From positions 620,001 through 684,000 of the forward strand of contig NZ_BEDT01000001.1 of NCBI RefSeq assembly GCF_002260845.1: a DNA stretch of 64,000 nucleotides, given 5' to 3'. Shown here one piece after another: positions 54,853 to 63,376 of this stretch. Source of the stretch: Pseudolactococcus reticulitermitis. GTDB taxonomy: Bacteria > Bacillota > Bacilli > Lactobacillales > Streptococcaceae. A program made the translations under genes and the position numbers. Below the pieces are notes generated by a model. The model did no database searches. It was not told where the DNA came from and saw only the letters and a program-made list of their open reading frames with translations. Every line of letters begins with the position of its first letter. The stretch's first letter is position 1.

Positions 54853-57144
54853 ATGCAACTCAATCACTTTTCTATTATTAACAAAACATTTGATCAAGAG
54901 CTGAGTGATTTAGCTCAGCTTGGTTTCAAATTTGAGCCCTCACTTTCTGCCAAAGCTACCCTTGAAAGTTGGCTCACGACGGCGCCGATTGCAATGACCA
55001 GTTTAGCTGCCACTGACCGTGAGACAGTCAGTGATTTTTTGGCGTCTGAGACACCGCTAACTTGGGAGATTTTTTACGCCATTAGTTTACAGTTGCTGGA
55101 TTTTGTGGCAATTTTCGACTTTCAGCTGACAGAAGCCTTGACTTTTGCCAAAGCGATTAACTTGCCTTTAGTTGACCTGTCAGCTGAGCCATCAGCACAG
55201 CATATTATCTCCGCTATCTATCTCGTCATGAATTCCCGTCGTCAAACTGGCATGACCTTAGTCGAACACTGGGTATCCGAAGGTTTGCTGCCACTAGATA
55301 ACCACTACCATTTTTTCAATGATAAGAGTCTCGTAACCTTTGATACTGGCCAGCTCATCCGCGAGGTGGTCTATGTGGAAAGTCCGGTTGACACGCAAAA
55401 TCGGGGGCAGTATGATTTGATTAAGGTCGAGATTATTCGCCCGCAATATGACGGGAAACTGCCAGTGATTATGACGGCAAGTCCTTATCATTTCGGCACA
55501 AATATCAAGGCAAATGATGATAAGCTCCATGACATGAACGTAGACTTAGTCGAAAAACCGCTTGGTAGGCTTACGATTTCTGAGTCGACCCTCACACTGC
55601 CTGATTATCCAGCTACTGAGATACCGCCTGCAGACAATAACCAAGCGATTGAGCACTTCACCCACACTTGGACCTACTCGCTCAACGACTATTTCCTCGC
55701 CCGCGGTTTTGCCTCGATTTATGTCGCGAGTGTCGGCACACGTGATTCTGACGGCTTCCAGACCTCTGGTGATGATCAGCAAATTGCTGGCGTGACGGCT
55801 GTCATTGACTGGCTGAATGGTCGCGCCCGTGCCTTTACCAATCGCCAAAAAACGCATGTTTTGACCGCTGATTGGGCTAATGGCCATGTCGCCATGACCG
55901 GCAAATCTTACCTTGGCACGCTTGCTTATGGTGCCGCAACGACTGGTGTCGCAGGCCTTGACGTCATCTTAGCCGAAGCCGGCATCACGAGTTGGTACGA
56001 CTACTACCGCGAAAACGGTCTCGTCCGCAGTCCTGGCGGCTATCCCGGCGAAGATCTCGATGTCCTCGCCGAACTCACTTACTCTCGGAACCTTGATGCT
56101 GCTGATTTTTTGGCCAATAATCCCGCCTACCAAAAACAGCTCGCTGACATGAGTCAGGCGCTAGACCGAACCTCTGGCGATTATAACGCCTACTGGCACG
56201 CTAGAAATTATCTGCCACATGCTGAACAAGTCAAAGCTGACGTCCTCATCGTCCATGGCTTGCAAGATTTCAATGTCACACCCTCTCATGCCTTTCATTT
56301 TTGGCAGGCACTGCCAGAACACGTGACCAAACACGCTTTTCTCCATCAAGGCAGCCATATCTACATCAATAACTGGCAATCCCTTGATTTTTCGGAGACG
56401 ATTAACGCCTATTTTTCAGCCAAATTATTAGACCGTGACTTGACACTCGATTTACCACCTATCATTTGGCAGAAAAATGGTGTGGCGCAGTCATTTGAAA
56501 GCCTATCTGAGCTTGGTGGGCACGATTCCATCGAAATGCCACTCGGTCGTTCTGGCGAACTTACACACTTTGACAATCACTATCCTGCTGAGACTTTTGA
56601 CACATACAGCAAGAGTTTCCAAACCTTTAAAACTGATTTATTTGAGGGCAAGGCGAATGCTGCAATTATCGACCTGCCAGTCTCAGAAAATCTTCGGGTG
56701 AATGGGCAGATTGAACTTGATTTATGTCTAAAATTAAATGATACTAAGGGCATTTTATCGGCGCAGATTTTAGATTTCGGTCCTAAGAAACGTCTGACGG
56801 ATGTCAGCACGCTGCTTGAGTCCAAGACCATTGACCGCGGGCGGAATTTTATGTTGGATGATTTGCGTGATTTGACTTTGGTCGATAAGCCTTATCAGGT
56901 GGTGACGAAAGGCTTTATGAATCTGCAAAATCGGAAAAGTCTGACAGAGATTGACGCTGTGCCTGATGATGAGTGGCTACAGGTCAAATTGCATCTGCAA
57001 CCCACGATTTATAACTTCGTAGCTGGTGATACGCTACGACTTGTCCTTTACAGCACGGACTTTGAGCACACGATTCGTGATAATCGCGAAGTCAGCTATG
57101 AACTTGATTTAGGGAAATCTCGACTGCATCTGCCGACAAATTAA
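54853..57144 (+). CDS. pepX: X-prolyl dipeptidyl aminopeptidase
   Basis: Cleaves Xaa-Pro dipeptides from peptides, needed for casein-derived peptide use. It is 763 aa, the length of L. lactis PepXP. The N-terminal domain (about 1-145) is followed by an alpha/beta-hydrolase domain with catalytic Ser in MTGKSYLGT (about residue 350), Asp in VHGLQDFNV (about 470) and His in HQGSHIYIN (about 500), and a C-terminal beta-sandwich domain. It is monocistronic, with a terminator, and has a long structured leader. Confidence 0.97.
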   Translation: MQLNHFSIINKTFDQELSDLAQLGFKFEPSLSAKATLESWLTTAPIAMTSLAATDRETVSDFLASETPLTWEIFYAISLQLLDFVAIFDFQLTEALTFAKAINLPLVDLSAEPSAQHIISAIYLVMNSRRQTGMTLVEHWVSEGLLPLDNHYHFFNDKSLVTFDTGQLIREVVYVESPVDTQNRGQYDLIKVEIIRPQYDGKLPVIMTASPYHFGTNIKANDDKLHDMNVDLVEKPLGRLTISESTLTLPDYPATEIPPADNNQAIEHFTHTWTYSLNDYFLARGFASIYVASVGTRDSDGFQTSGDDQQIAGVTAVIDWLNGRARAFTNRQKTHVLTADWANGHVAMTGKSYLGTLAYGAATTGVAGLDVILAEAGITSWYDYYRENGLVRSPGGYPGEDLDVLAELTYSRNLDAADFLANNPAYQKQLADMSQALDRTSGDYNAYWHARNYLPHAEQVKADVLIVHGLQDFNVTPSHAFHFWQALPEHVTKHAFLHQGSHIYINNWQSLDFSETINAYFSAKLLDRDLTLDLPPIIWQKNGVAQSFESLSELGGHDSIEMPLGRSGELTHFDNHYPAETFDTYSKSFQTFKTDLFEGKANAAIIDLPVSENLRVNGQIELDLCLKLNDTKGILSAQILDFGPKKRLTDVSTLLESKTIDRGRNFMLDDLRDLTLVDKPYQVVTKGFMNLQNRKSLTEIDAVPDDEWLQVKLHLQPTIYNFVAGDTLRLVLYSTDFEHTIRDNREVSYELDLGKSRLHLPTN

Positions 57145-57148
57145 ACGA

Positions 57149-57181
57149 CAAAAAATGACCTCACTGTCGAGGTCATTTTTT
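57149..57181. terminator. Bidirectional terminator between pepX and GNAT gene
   Basis: Stem AAAAAATGACCTC/GAGGTCATTTTTT. It overlaps the stop codon of the convergent GNAT gene. Confidence 0.88.
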
Positions 57182-57668
57182 ATAGCCGATAGCTCAAAAC
57201 GCAAACCAAATCGCCGTCAGTAGACATTTTGTTGTCTTCAATGATTTCAAAGCCTAGTCGCTGCCAGAAAGCCAGACCATTGGGATTATTCTCAAGGACA
57301 GCTAACCGAACTTTTGCCATCCCGATACTTCGAAAATAGGTCATCTGCTCCGTCACGATCGCACGTCCAATGCCTTGTCCTTGAAAGATTTTATCAACCA
57401 AAAACAAGCCAATAAAAACCGTTTGCTCATCTGGATAACCCAAAACGTAGTCCAAAACACCTAGTATTCTATCTTTGTCATCCGTCAACAAAAAATATTT
57501 TTTGTTTTCTGGTGTCACCTGCGCCGGTCCAGAATGCACATCTTCAGCAACTTGCGACAAAGTCACCGCACTGTTTTGGCTCAAAGCAAAATAATCCTGA
57601 TTGCGTTCGTATAACGCCAAAATCTCAGGATATTTTTCGCTAGTCTCAATTAACAGATAATGAAACAT
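57180..57668 (-). CDS. GNAT family N-acetyltransferase
   Basis: A 162-residue acetyltransferase with motif A FLVDKIFQGQGIGRAIVTEQM (Q-G-Q-G-I-G, about residue 96-106), RLAVLENNPNGLAFWQRLGFE and a final beta strand. The N-terminal start MFHYLLIETS has no ribosome site and begins 2 bp after the gltX stop, so translation is probably coupled. The substrate is unknown. Confidence 0.85.
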   Translation of the reverse strand: MFHYLLIETSEKYPEILALYERNQDYFALSQNSAVTLSQVAEDVHSGPAQVTPENKKYFLLTDDKDRILGVLDYVLGYPDEQTVFIGLFLVDKIFQGQGIGRAIVTEQMTYFRSIGMAKVRLAVLENNPNGLAFWQRLGFEIIEDNKMSTDGDLVCVLSYRL

Positions 57669-57670
57669 GT

Positions 57671-59119
57671 TTATTTGATAAACTGCGCCAAATGCTTGAC
57701 AGCTTTTTCCTTGCCTAAGAGATAAATCGTATCAGGTAGCTCAGGCCCGTGCATTTCGCCAGAAACAGCAATTCGGATTGGCATGAAAAGATTTTTACCT
57801 TTGATACCTGTCTCTTTTTGCACTGCCTTGATTAATGGGAAGATGTTGTCCTTGACATAGTCCGCATCCGCCAAACCTTCGAGCTTTTCTTTAAAGGCTT
57901 TGATCACAATCGGTGCCGTCTCAGTTTCTAACACTTCTTTTGCAGCGTCAGAAAGTGACGGGAACTCAGCATAAAAGAGATCCGTCAACGGTACGATTTC
58001 GTCTACTGATTTTAACTGAGGTTGGTAAAGCTCAACCAAATGTTTCGACTTGTCATCCAAACGACCAGCAGCGGCTAAGAAAGGTTTTGCCATCTCGAAA
58101 ATCTTGTCCAAATCAGCATGTTTGATATAGTCGTTATCCAACCAGTCCAATTTCTTCTGGTCAAATGCCGCAGGTGATTTCGACAAACGATTTTCATCGA
58201 AAAGCGCAATTAATTGAGCTTGAGAGAAAATTTCTTCCTCCCCACCAGGATTCCAACCCAACAAAGCGATAAAGTTGAAAACAGCCTCAGGCAAATAACC
58301 TTTTTTACGGTAATCTTCGATAAATTGCAAAGTATTGGTATCGCGTTTCGACAGCTTTTTACCCGTTTCAGAGTTGATAATCAAGGTCATATGACCAAAT
58401 TCAGGCACATCCCAGCCAAGCGCTTCGTAAATCATCAACTGTTTAGGCGTATTGGCAATATGGTCATCGCCACGAATAACGTGAGAAATTTGCATATCAT
58501 GGTCATCTACAACCACCGCGAAGTTATAAGTGGGGTAGCCATCACGTTTTTGAATGACCCAGTCACCGCCAATGTTCTTACCTTCAAACTCAATATCGCC
58601 TTTGACAATATCATGCCACTTGTAGATAGAGCCTTCTGGCACTTTAATTCGAACCGTTGGGACGATACCGTCAGCCTCACGTTGTGCCATATAGTCCGCA
58701 ATTTCAGACTCAGTTAAACCAGCATATTCGCTGATGTAAACGGGTGGCAGACCTTTAGCTTCCTGTGCTTCACGGTCAGCCGCGATTTCTTCTTCTGTTT
58801 TATAAGATTTATAAGCCTTACCTGATGTCAGCAATTCATCAATATACGTTTGATAAAGCGGCAAGCGCTCAGACTGACGGTAGTTGTCATGCGTTTCAGG
58901 CGACTCATCCCAGTCAATCCCAAGCCAACGCAAGTTATCGAGCTGTGACCGCTCGCCATCTGCAACGTGACGTTTACGGTCTGTATCTTCAATACGAATG
59001 ATAAAATCACCACCATGATGACGGGCGTACAAATAGTTAAAAAGTGCCGTCCGAGCATTCCCGATGTGTAGCAAGCCAGTAGGTGACGGTGCATAACGCA
59101 CACGAATTTTGTTTGTCAT
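57671..59119 (-). CDS. gltX: Glutamyl-tRNA synthetase
   Basis: Charges tRNA-Glu (and probably tRNA-Gln for transamidation). Class Ic, 482 aa, with [20 protein letters not shown] (HIGH-type motif) and KLSKRDTN (KMSKS-type, about residue 252). A C-terminal anticodon-binding domain is present. The ATG at 59119 has GAGGAG upstream and starts the family N terminus ([12 protein letters not shown]). It lies in the ispF-gltX order common to Bacillus. Confidence 0.97.
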   Translation of the reverse strand: MTNKIRVRYAPSPTGLLHIGNARTALFNYLYARHHGGDFIIRIEDTDRKRHVADGERSQLDNLRWLGIDWDESPETHDNYRQSERLPLYQTYIDELLTSGKAYKSYKTEEEIAADREAQEAKGLPPVYISEYAGLTESEIADYMAQREADGIVPTVRIKVPEGSIYKWHDIVKGDIEFEGKNIGGDWVIQKRDGYPTYNFAVVVDDHDMQISHVIRGDDHIANTPKQLMIYEALGWDVPEFGHMTLIINSETGKKLSKRDTNTLQFIEDYRKKGYLPEAVFNFIALLGWNPGGEEEIFSQAQLIALFDENRLSKSPAAFDQKKLDWLDNDYIKHADLDKIFEMAKPFLAAAGRLDDKSKHLVELYQPQLKSVDEIVPLTDLFYAEFPSLSDAAKEVLETETAPIVIKAFKEKLEGLADADYVKDNIFPLIKAVQKETGIKGKNLFMPIRIAVSGEMHGPELPDTIYLLGKEKAVKHLAQFIK

Positions 59120-59168
59120 TTTTTCTATTCTCCTCATGTCAACAGTCATTCTTATTTTACCAAAATAT

Positions 59169-59197
59169 CAAAAAAAGCGCTAACTTTGATAACGCCT
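59169..59197 (-). terminator. Hairpin upstream of gltX
   Basis: GGCGUUA...UUAGCGC stem (with one G-U pair) followed by seven U on the minus strand, between the small membrane gene and gltX. Confidence 0.6.
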
Positions 59198-59355
59198 TAA
59201 TCTTTTTTATCTTTATCATGATAATAATAGTCATATAAACAACCGAACAACAAACCCAAAGAGATTCCCAGAGCTAACTTATCAAATATCAGACCAAAAC
59301 TAACACCAAAACAGATACCTAATGAGATACCCATACCATCATTTCCTTTTTTCAT
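59197..59355 (-). CDS. Small glycine-zipper membrane protein
   Basis: A 52-codon frame below usual cut-offs: MKKGNDGMGISLGICFGVSF followed by GLIFDKLALGISLGLLFGCL and a hydrophilic tail ending DKKD. Two helices with regular small-residue spacing (GISLG.xFG twice) are typical of glycine-zipper proteins common in Gram-positive bacteria. Function is unknown. It lies 12 bp past ispF. Confidence 0.72.
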   Translation of the reverse strand: MKKGNDGMGISLGICFGVSFGLIFDKLALGISLGLLFGCLYDYYYHDKDKKD

Positions 59356-59367
59356 GCGACTACCAAT

Positions 59368-59850
59368 CTAGATTTGACCAATCAAAACCACAGCTTCACA
59401 AGCCATACCCTCACGGCGGCCGACAAAGCCTAGTTTTTCAGTTGTCGTTGCTTTGATATTGATATTAGTAATATCTGTCTGTAAAATCATCGCGATATTT
59501 TGCTTCATTTGTTGAAGATGTGGTGCCATTTTGGGTGCCTCTGCCAAAATCGTGGCGTCAATATTGCCAATTTCATAGCCTTTTTCGACCATTTTTTGAT
59601 AAATATCAGCTAAGATTTGTGTTGAGGCGATACCTTCCGTTTCTGGATTGGTATCGGGAAAGGCATGTCCAATATCGCCCATACCTAGCGCCCCAATAAT
59701 CGCATCCGTAATCGCATGTAAAAGCACATCTGCATCCGAATGGCCTAAAAGCCCCGTCTCATGCGGGATATTCACACCACCAATAATCAACTGACGACCC
59801 TTTACCAACTGATGCACATCGTAGCCGTGGCCGATTTTAAGTGAGGGCAT
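59368..59850 (-). CDS. ispF: 2-C-methyl-D-erythritol 2,4-cyclodiphosphate synthase
   Basis: Fifth enzyme of the MEP isoprenoid pathway, 160 aa. Zinc ligands are in GHGYDVHQL (Asp and His) and HSDADVLLHAITDAIIG; GDIGHAFPDTNPE and the C-terminal ATTTEKLGFVGRREGMAC complete the family pattern. The catalytic residues look intact. The start overlaps the AIM24-like gene by 14 bp. Confidence 0.96.
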   Translation of the reverse strand: MPSLKIGHGYDVHQLVKGRQLIIGGVNIPHETGLLGHSDADVLLHAITDAIIGALGMGDIGHAFPDTNPETEGIASTQILADIYQKMVEKGYEIGNIDATILAEAPKMAPHLQQMKQNIAMILQTDITNINIKATTTEKLGFVGRREGMACEAVVLIGQI

Positions 59851-60598
59851 CGAACAGTCCTCCGAGTGGGTTGCCTGATGAGCTTGACTTTCCGTCAGTC
59901 ACGATGTAGTTTTTCATGATGTTGGCAAAGGTTTCAATGTTAAGGCTTTGGACGTAGATTTCGCCGGTGCCACGGAAGGTGTTGACGACGCCTTCGCCAG
60001 TGCCGATAGACTGCACGAAACCATTTTCCAGATGAATATTGTAGTCCAACGTATCTGACCAAGCGACGACATGGGCATTATCAATTGTGATTTCTTGACT
60101 CTGGAGTTCAATTTTTTTGATACTACCGAAAGCATTGACGAGGAGTGTGCCAACGCCATTAGTCGTCATGACAAAGAGGCCACCCTGTCCGCCGAAAAAG
60201 GCCTTGCCGACGCTTTGACGCTCCATGGTGTACTGGGCGCTACCATCAAGCGCCAGAAAGGCACCATCATTTAGGCGATACTGTTTGCTACCGAGGTCTA
60301 CGGGCATGACTTGACCGGGTGTTGACGGCGCAAGCGCGATGATGCCATTATCGTTGCTCGACACCGCTTTGGTGATAAAGACACTCTCACCCGATGTCAT
60401 AGCGCGACCCGCTGCCTTAAAGAGCTTGCCAATCCCATTACCTTTGGCATTCAGCTCAGAGGTCAACGTGACGGCAGCATTGTGATAAATCATACTGCCA
60501 CGCTGAATATAGGCAAATTCTCCAGTTTCCAGCGCAATTTCAATCATCGGAAACTGCATATTGCTGTCAATCGTGTACTTCATTTTGTTATCAGCCAT
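59837..60598 (-). CDS. AIM24/TIGR00266 family protein
   Basis: A 253-residue protein of the AIM24 family with double-psi beta-barrel-like repeats: AYIQRGSMIYHNAAVTLTSE, FFGGQGGLFVMTTNGVGTLLVNAFG, and VVNTFRGTGEIYVQSLN. Cellular role is unknown; some are linked to membrane or stress functions. GGAG precedes the ATG at 60598 (MADNKMKYTID). It sits between ispF and an HD hydrolase gene, inside an ancestral ispD-ispF pair, suggesting later insertion. Confidence 0.85.
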   Translation of the reverse strand: MADNKMKYTIDSNMQFPMIEIALETGEFAYIQRGSMIYHNAAVTLTSELNAKGNGIGKLFKAAGRAMTSGESVFITKAVSSNDNGIIALAPSTPGQVMPVDLGSKQYRLNDGAFLALDGSAQYTMERQSVGKAFFGGQGGLFVMTTNGVGTLLVNAFGSIKKIELQSQEITIDNAHVVAWSDTLDYNIHLENGFVQSIGTGEGVVNTFRGTGEIYVQSLNIETFANIMKNYIVTDGKSSSSGNPLGGLFDALT

Positions 60599-60652
60599 CT
60601 TTTCTACTCCATTCTTTTGGTTGTCATTTATCAAAAATTTAACATACATTTA

Positions 60653-61234
60653 TCACGACAAATATAAGCCTTTTTCAACACTCGCATCAACGAGGCTCTC
60701 AACAAGCTGCCAGAGTATCTCAGAGTCTTGCTGAATAAAAGCTTTCTTTTGCAAGACCATCTCTGATGTGATGTTATCAGGATTATAATTATTTTCTGAT
60801 ACAACCAAATGATTAATGAGTGGCGTTATGGCGTCTATAGCTCTTGCATATCTCGCTTCATCACTGTCACCATGCTCAAATTCTTGCCATAACGCTTGAA
60901 ACGCTTTTGATTGGTCCTGAGGTAATTTTCCTAAGCTCGTCTTGATTGACCGCAACTCTCTTTCCTGAGAACTCGCCTTGCCAGTCTCATCGAAAACCCA
61001 AGTATCCCCGGCGTAAATCTCCCCCAAATCATGGAGTAATAACATCGTGATGACTTTTCCCAGGTTAAGCTCACTTGGGTAATATTCTTTCAATAACGTT
61101 GCCACAATGGCGACTTGCCAAGAGTGCTCCGCACTATTTTCAAATCGCTTGTCTAATGTTCTGTTAAAACGCGTCACTGCTTTTAATTTCTCGATTTCGC
61201 CGATAAAAGATACTTGTTTTGCTAGTCTTTCCAA
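60653..61234 (-). CDS. HD-domain hydrolase (YfbR-like nucleotidase)
   Basis: A 193-residue HD-superfamily protein with metal ligands in NSAEHSWQVAIVA (His, about residue 37) and LLHDLGEIYAGD (His-Asp, about 66). YfbR-type members are 5'-deoxyribonucleotidases, a plausible role here. It ends 54 bp before the AIM24-like start. Confidence 0.85.
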   Translation of the reverse strand: MERLAKQVSFIGEIEKLKAVTRFNRTLDKRFENSAEHSWQVAIVATLLKEYYPSELNLGKVITMLLLHDLGEIYAGDTWVFDETGKASSQERELRSIKTSLGKLPQDQSKAFQALWQEFEHGDSDEARYARAIDAITPLINHLVVSENNYNPDNITSEMVLQKKAFIQQDSEILWQLVESLVDASVEKGLYLS

Positions 61235-61287
61235 CGATATATCCTTTCAACATAAGGCTAGTTTATCAAAATTTTCAATCAAAGCCA

Positions 61288-61968
61288 TCAGCCATTAGAC
61301 CGATTCGCCAAAATCGCTCGCCCAAAAATCAAATCTTCTGGTGTCGTGATTTTGATATTATCATAGGAACCCGGGACAATGGTAACAGGCACATCAGAAA
61401 AAACTTCTACTAAACTGGCATCGTCAGTTCCCAGAAACGCTTTCGACTGAGCGATGTGATGTACCTTTTGGATAAGACTTGTCTCGAAAAATTGGGGTGT
61501 CTGCGCCCCCCAGAGCTTGTCGCGCGGTACAGTCTGACTGATTTGTCCGGCTTGATTGATCTGTTTAATCGTATCCTTGACCGGTACTGCTAAGATTGCA
61601 TTATCGTGGGCTTTCAGCGCATTTAATTCAGACAAGGTAACAAATGGTCGTGCCCCGTCATGAATCATGACCGCAGTTTCTGAAACCCTCGTAAGCGCAT
61701 GTCTGACAGAATCTTGACGCTCCGCGCCACCCACAACAAAACAGACCTTATCCGACAAAAAGTCTGTAAAATAGACTTTTTCCTCATCTTTGCCAACCAA
61801 AATCACTTGCTTGCAGTCGGCATCCGATAAAAACAAATCGAGTGAATATTGAAAAATCGCCTGATCATTTAGCCTTAAAAAGATTTTATTGCGGTCAGCT
61901 GCCATTCGACTCCCCGAACCCGCAGCTAAAAGGATAGCGCTGTAAGCTTTCTGAACCCACCCTGTCAT
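61288..61968 (-). CDS. ispD: 2-C-methyl-D-erythritol 4-phosphate cytidylyltransferase
   Basis: Third enzyme of the MEP pathway, 226 aa. It has LLAAGSGSRMAADRNK (CTP-binding loop), MIHDGARPFVT (about residue 97-107) and TDDASLVEV. The catalytic motifs fit IspD; the related TarI ribitol-phosphate cytidylyltransferases of streptococci are an alternative, but the presence of ispF favours IspD. It is overlapped by 4 bp with the yacL stop (ATGA). Confidence 0.88.
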   Translation of the reverse strand: MTGWVQKAYSAILLAAGSGSRMAADRNKIFLRLNDQAIFQYSLDLFLSDADCKQVILVGKDEEKVYFTDFLSDKVCFVVGGAERQDSVRHALTRVSETAVMIHDGARPFVTLSELNALKAHDNAILAVPVKDTIKQINQAGQISQTVPRDKLWGAQTPQFFETSLIQKVHHIAQSKAFLGTDDASLVEVFSDVPVTIVPGSYDNIKITTPEDLIFGRAILANRSNG

Positions 61969-63038
61969 CGTGCCAATTCTCCAAAAATCATGCGACCTGC
62001 TGATGTTTGGAGCGACTTGGTCACTTCGATTTTAACCGTTTTGTCAATCATATCAGCCGTTTCTTCGACGACAATCATCGTCCCATCAGGCAGATAGCCA
62101 ATCCCTTGACGACGTTCTGTTCCTTTTTTCACAATTTGAATGTCGAGTGTATCACCGACAATCAGCTGCGGTTTCACCGCGTTTGCTAAGTCGTTGATAT
62201 TCAAAACCTGAACACCCTGAATTTCAGCGACTTTATTGAGATTGAAATCGTTTGTCACCAGTGCTGCTCCCGTCTCAGACGCATAGCGCAAGAGCTTGGT
62301 ATCGACTTCGTGAATATCCGAATAATCCTTGCTTGACACCGTGACCTTGGTGATTTCTTTCATATCATTGACCAAATCAAGTCCTCTGCGACCTTTGGCA
62401 CGTTTCAAGCTATCATTACTGTCAGACAAGAGTTGCAACTCCAACAAGACAAAGTTAGGGACGATAATTTCGCCGTCCAGAAAACCCGTTTTCAGAATAT
62501 CGAAAATCCGACCATCAATCAAGACACTCGTGTCCAATAATTTGGCGTAATTTTTATTTTTACGCTTGTCTTTTTTGTCAGGTTTCTCTGGCTTTTCAGT
62601 TGGCGCTACTTTTTTGCGACTGAAAAATTTGAAAATATCAGCTTCACGTTTTGACGAAATGCTATAGCCGACATAAATCGTCAACATCATCAGTAAAAAT
62701 GGAATGATGGTGGATAAAACAGGTGTCCGCAAAATCCAAAGCGGAATACTTGCGATGGCGCCAATGACCAGACCAATCACACCGCCAACAAACCCCCAAG
62801 TGATTTTGGGAATATTAATCGTTGCAATCGTTTGGTCAATTTTTTCGACAAAGTTCAACAGTAGTCTGATAAATATAAAAGAAAAAATCAGAAAAATAAT
62901 TGCGCCAATTAAACTATTGACTACTGCGTTGTTTTCAAATTGCCTTTGATGGATAAGCACCCAAAATTCGGGTAGAAACGTATTGCCAAGCGTTGCGCCG
63001 ACAATAGCCATCAAGGCGTGAATGATGATTCTTTTCAT
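61965..63038 (-). CDS. PIN/TRAM domain membrane protein YacL
   Basis: A 357-residue protein with four N-terminal hydrophobic helices, a PIN nuclease-like domain (LLDTSVLIDGRIFDI, about residue 167, with later acidic residues in LVTNDFNLNKVAE) and a C-terminal TRAM RNA-binding domain (GIGYLPDGTMIVVEETA). It may act on RNA at the membrane. Position after radA is conserved. GAGGAGG ribosome site, with a repeated structured element directly upstream. Confidence 0.9.
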   Translation of the reverse strand: MKRIIIHALMAIVGATLGNTFLPEFWVLIHQRQFENNAVVNSLIGAIIFLIFSFIFIRLLLNFVEKIDQTIATINIPKITWGFVGGVIGLVIGAIASIPLWILRTPVLSTIIPFLLMMLTIYVGYSISSKREADIFKFFSRKKVAPTEKPEKPDKKDKRKNKNYAKLLDTSVLIDGRIFDILKTGFLDGEIIVPNFVLLELQLLSDSNDSLKRAKGRRGLDLVNDMKEITKVTVSSKDYSDIHEVDTKLLRYASETGAALVTNDFNLNKVAEIQGVQVLNINDLANAVKPQLIVGDTLDIQIVKKGTERRQGIGYLPDGTMIVVEETADMIDKTVKIEVTKSLQTSAGRMIFGELAR

Positions 63039-63051
63039 CCATTCCTCCTCT

Positions 63052-63261
63052 AAGATGTTGAGGCGACTGCTTTGAGACTATGAAAAATAGGAAAAGACAT
63101 CAAGACACTATCGTGTCTGCGGACTTTTATCTTTTTTCCTAGTCTCAAGGAGCCGAAACTCAGTTAAATAAGATGTTGAGGTGACTGCTTTGATATGTAG
63201 AACATTAAGAAAAGCTATTAAAGTATGTTCTTTTCTGTTTTTCTAGACACAATCAGTCGCC
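63052..63261 (-). repeat. Repeated structured 5'-UTR element, copy B (yacL)
   Basis: Same organisation as copy A: AAGATGTTGAGG.GACTG at 63052-63069 and 63170-63187 (118 nt apart), GGAGCCGAAACTCA at 63149-63162, and a long stem made by TTGAGACTATGAAAAATAGG and its pairing partner. The apical hairpin is AGACAC/GTGTCT, with different bases but preserved pairing versus copy A. The element ends 3 nt before GAGGAGG of yacL. Confidence 0.8.
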
Positions 63262-63301
63262 TTGTCATTAAAACATGTAGCGTTATGATTGCGCTACCAC
63301 A

Positions 63302-63345
63302 CAAGAAAAATAAAGAAGTGTATCCGTTACAGGTACACACTTCCA
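63302..63345 (-). terminator. Terminator after radA
   Basis: GAAGUGUGUACC/GGAUACACUUC stem followed by a U-rich tract on the minus strand, about 30 bp past the radA stop. Confidence 0.75.
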
Positions 63346-63376
63346 TTTTATCATAATTATCTGAAAAATACCTTGT

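Noticed and set aside
63301-63376. Possible extra hairpin repeat copy before radA stop
   Set aside because: The pairing is explained by an ordinary intrinsic terminator of radA.
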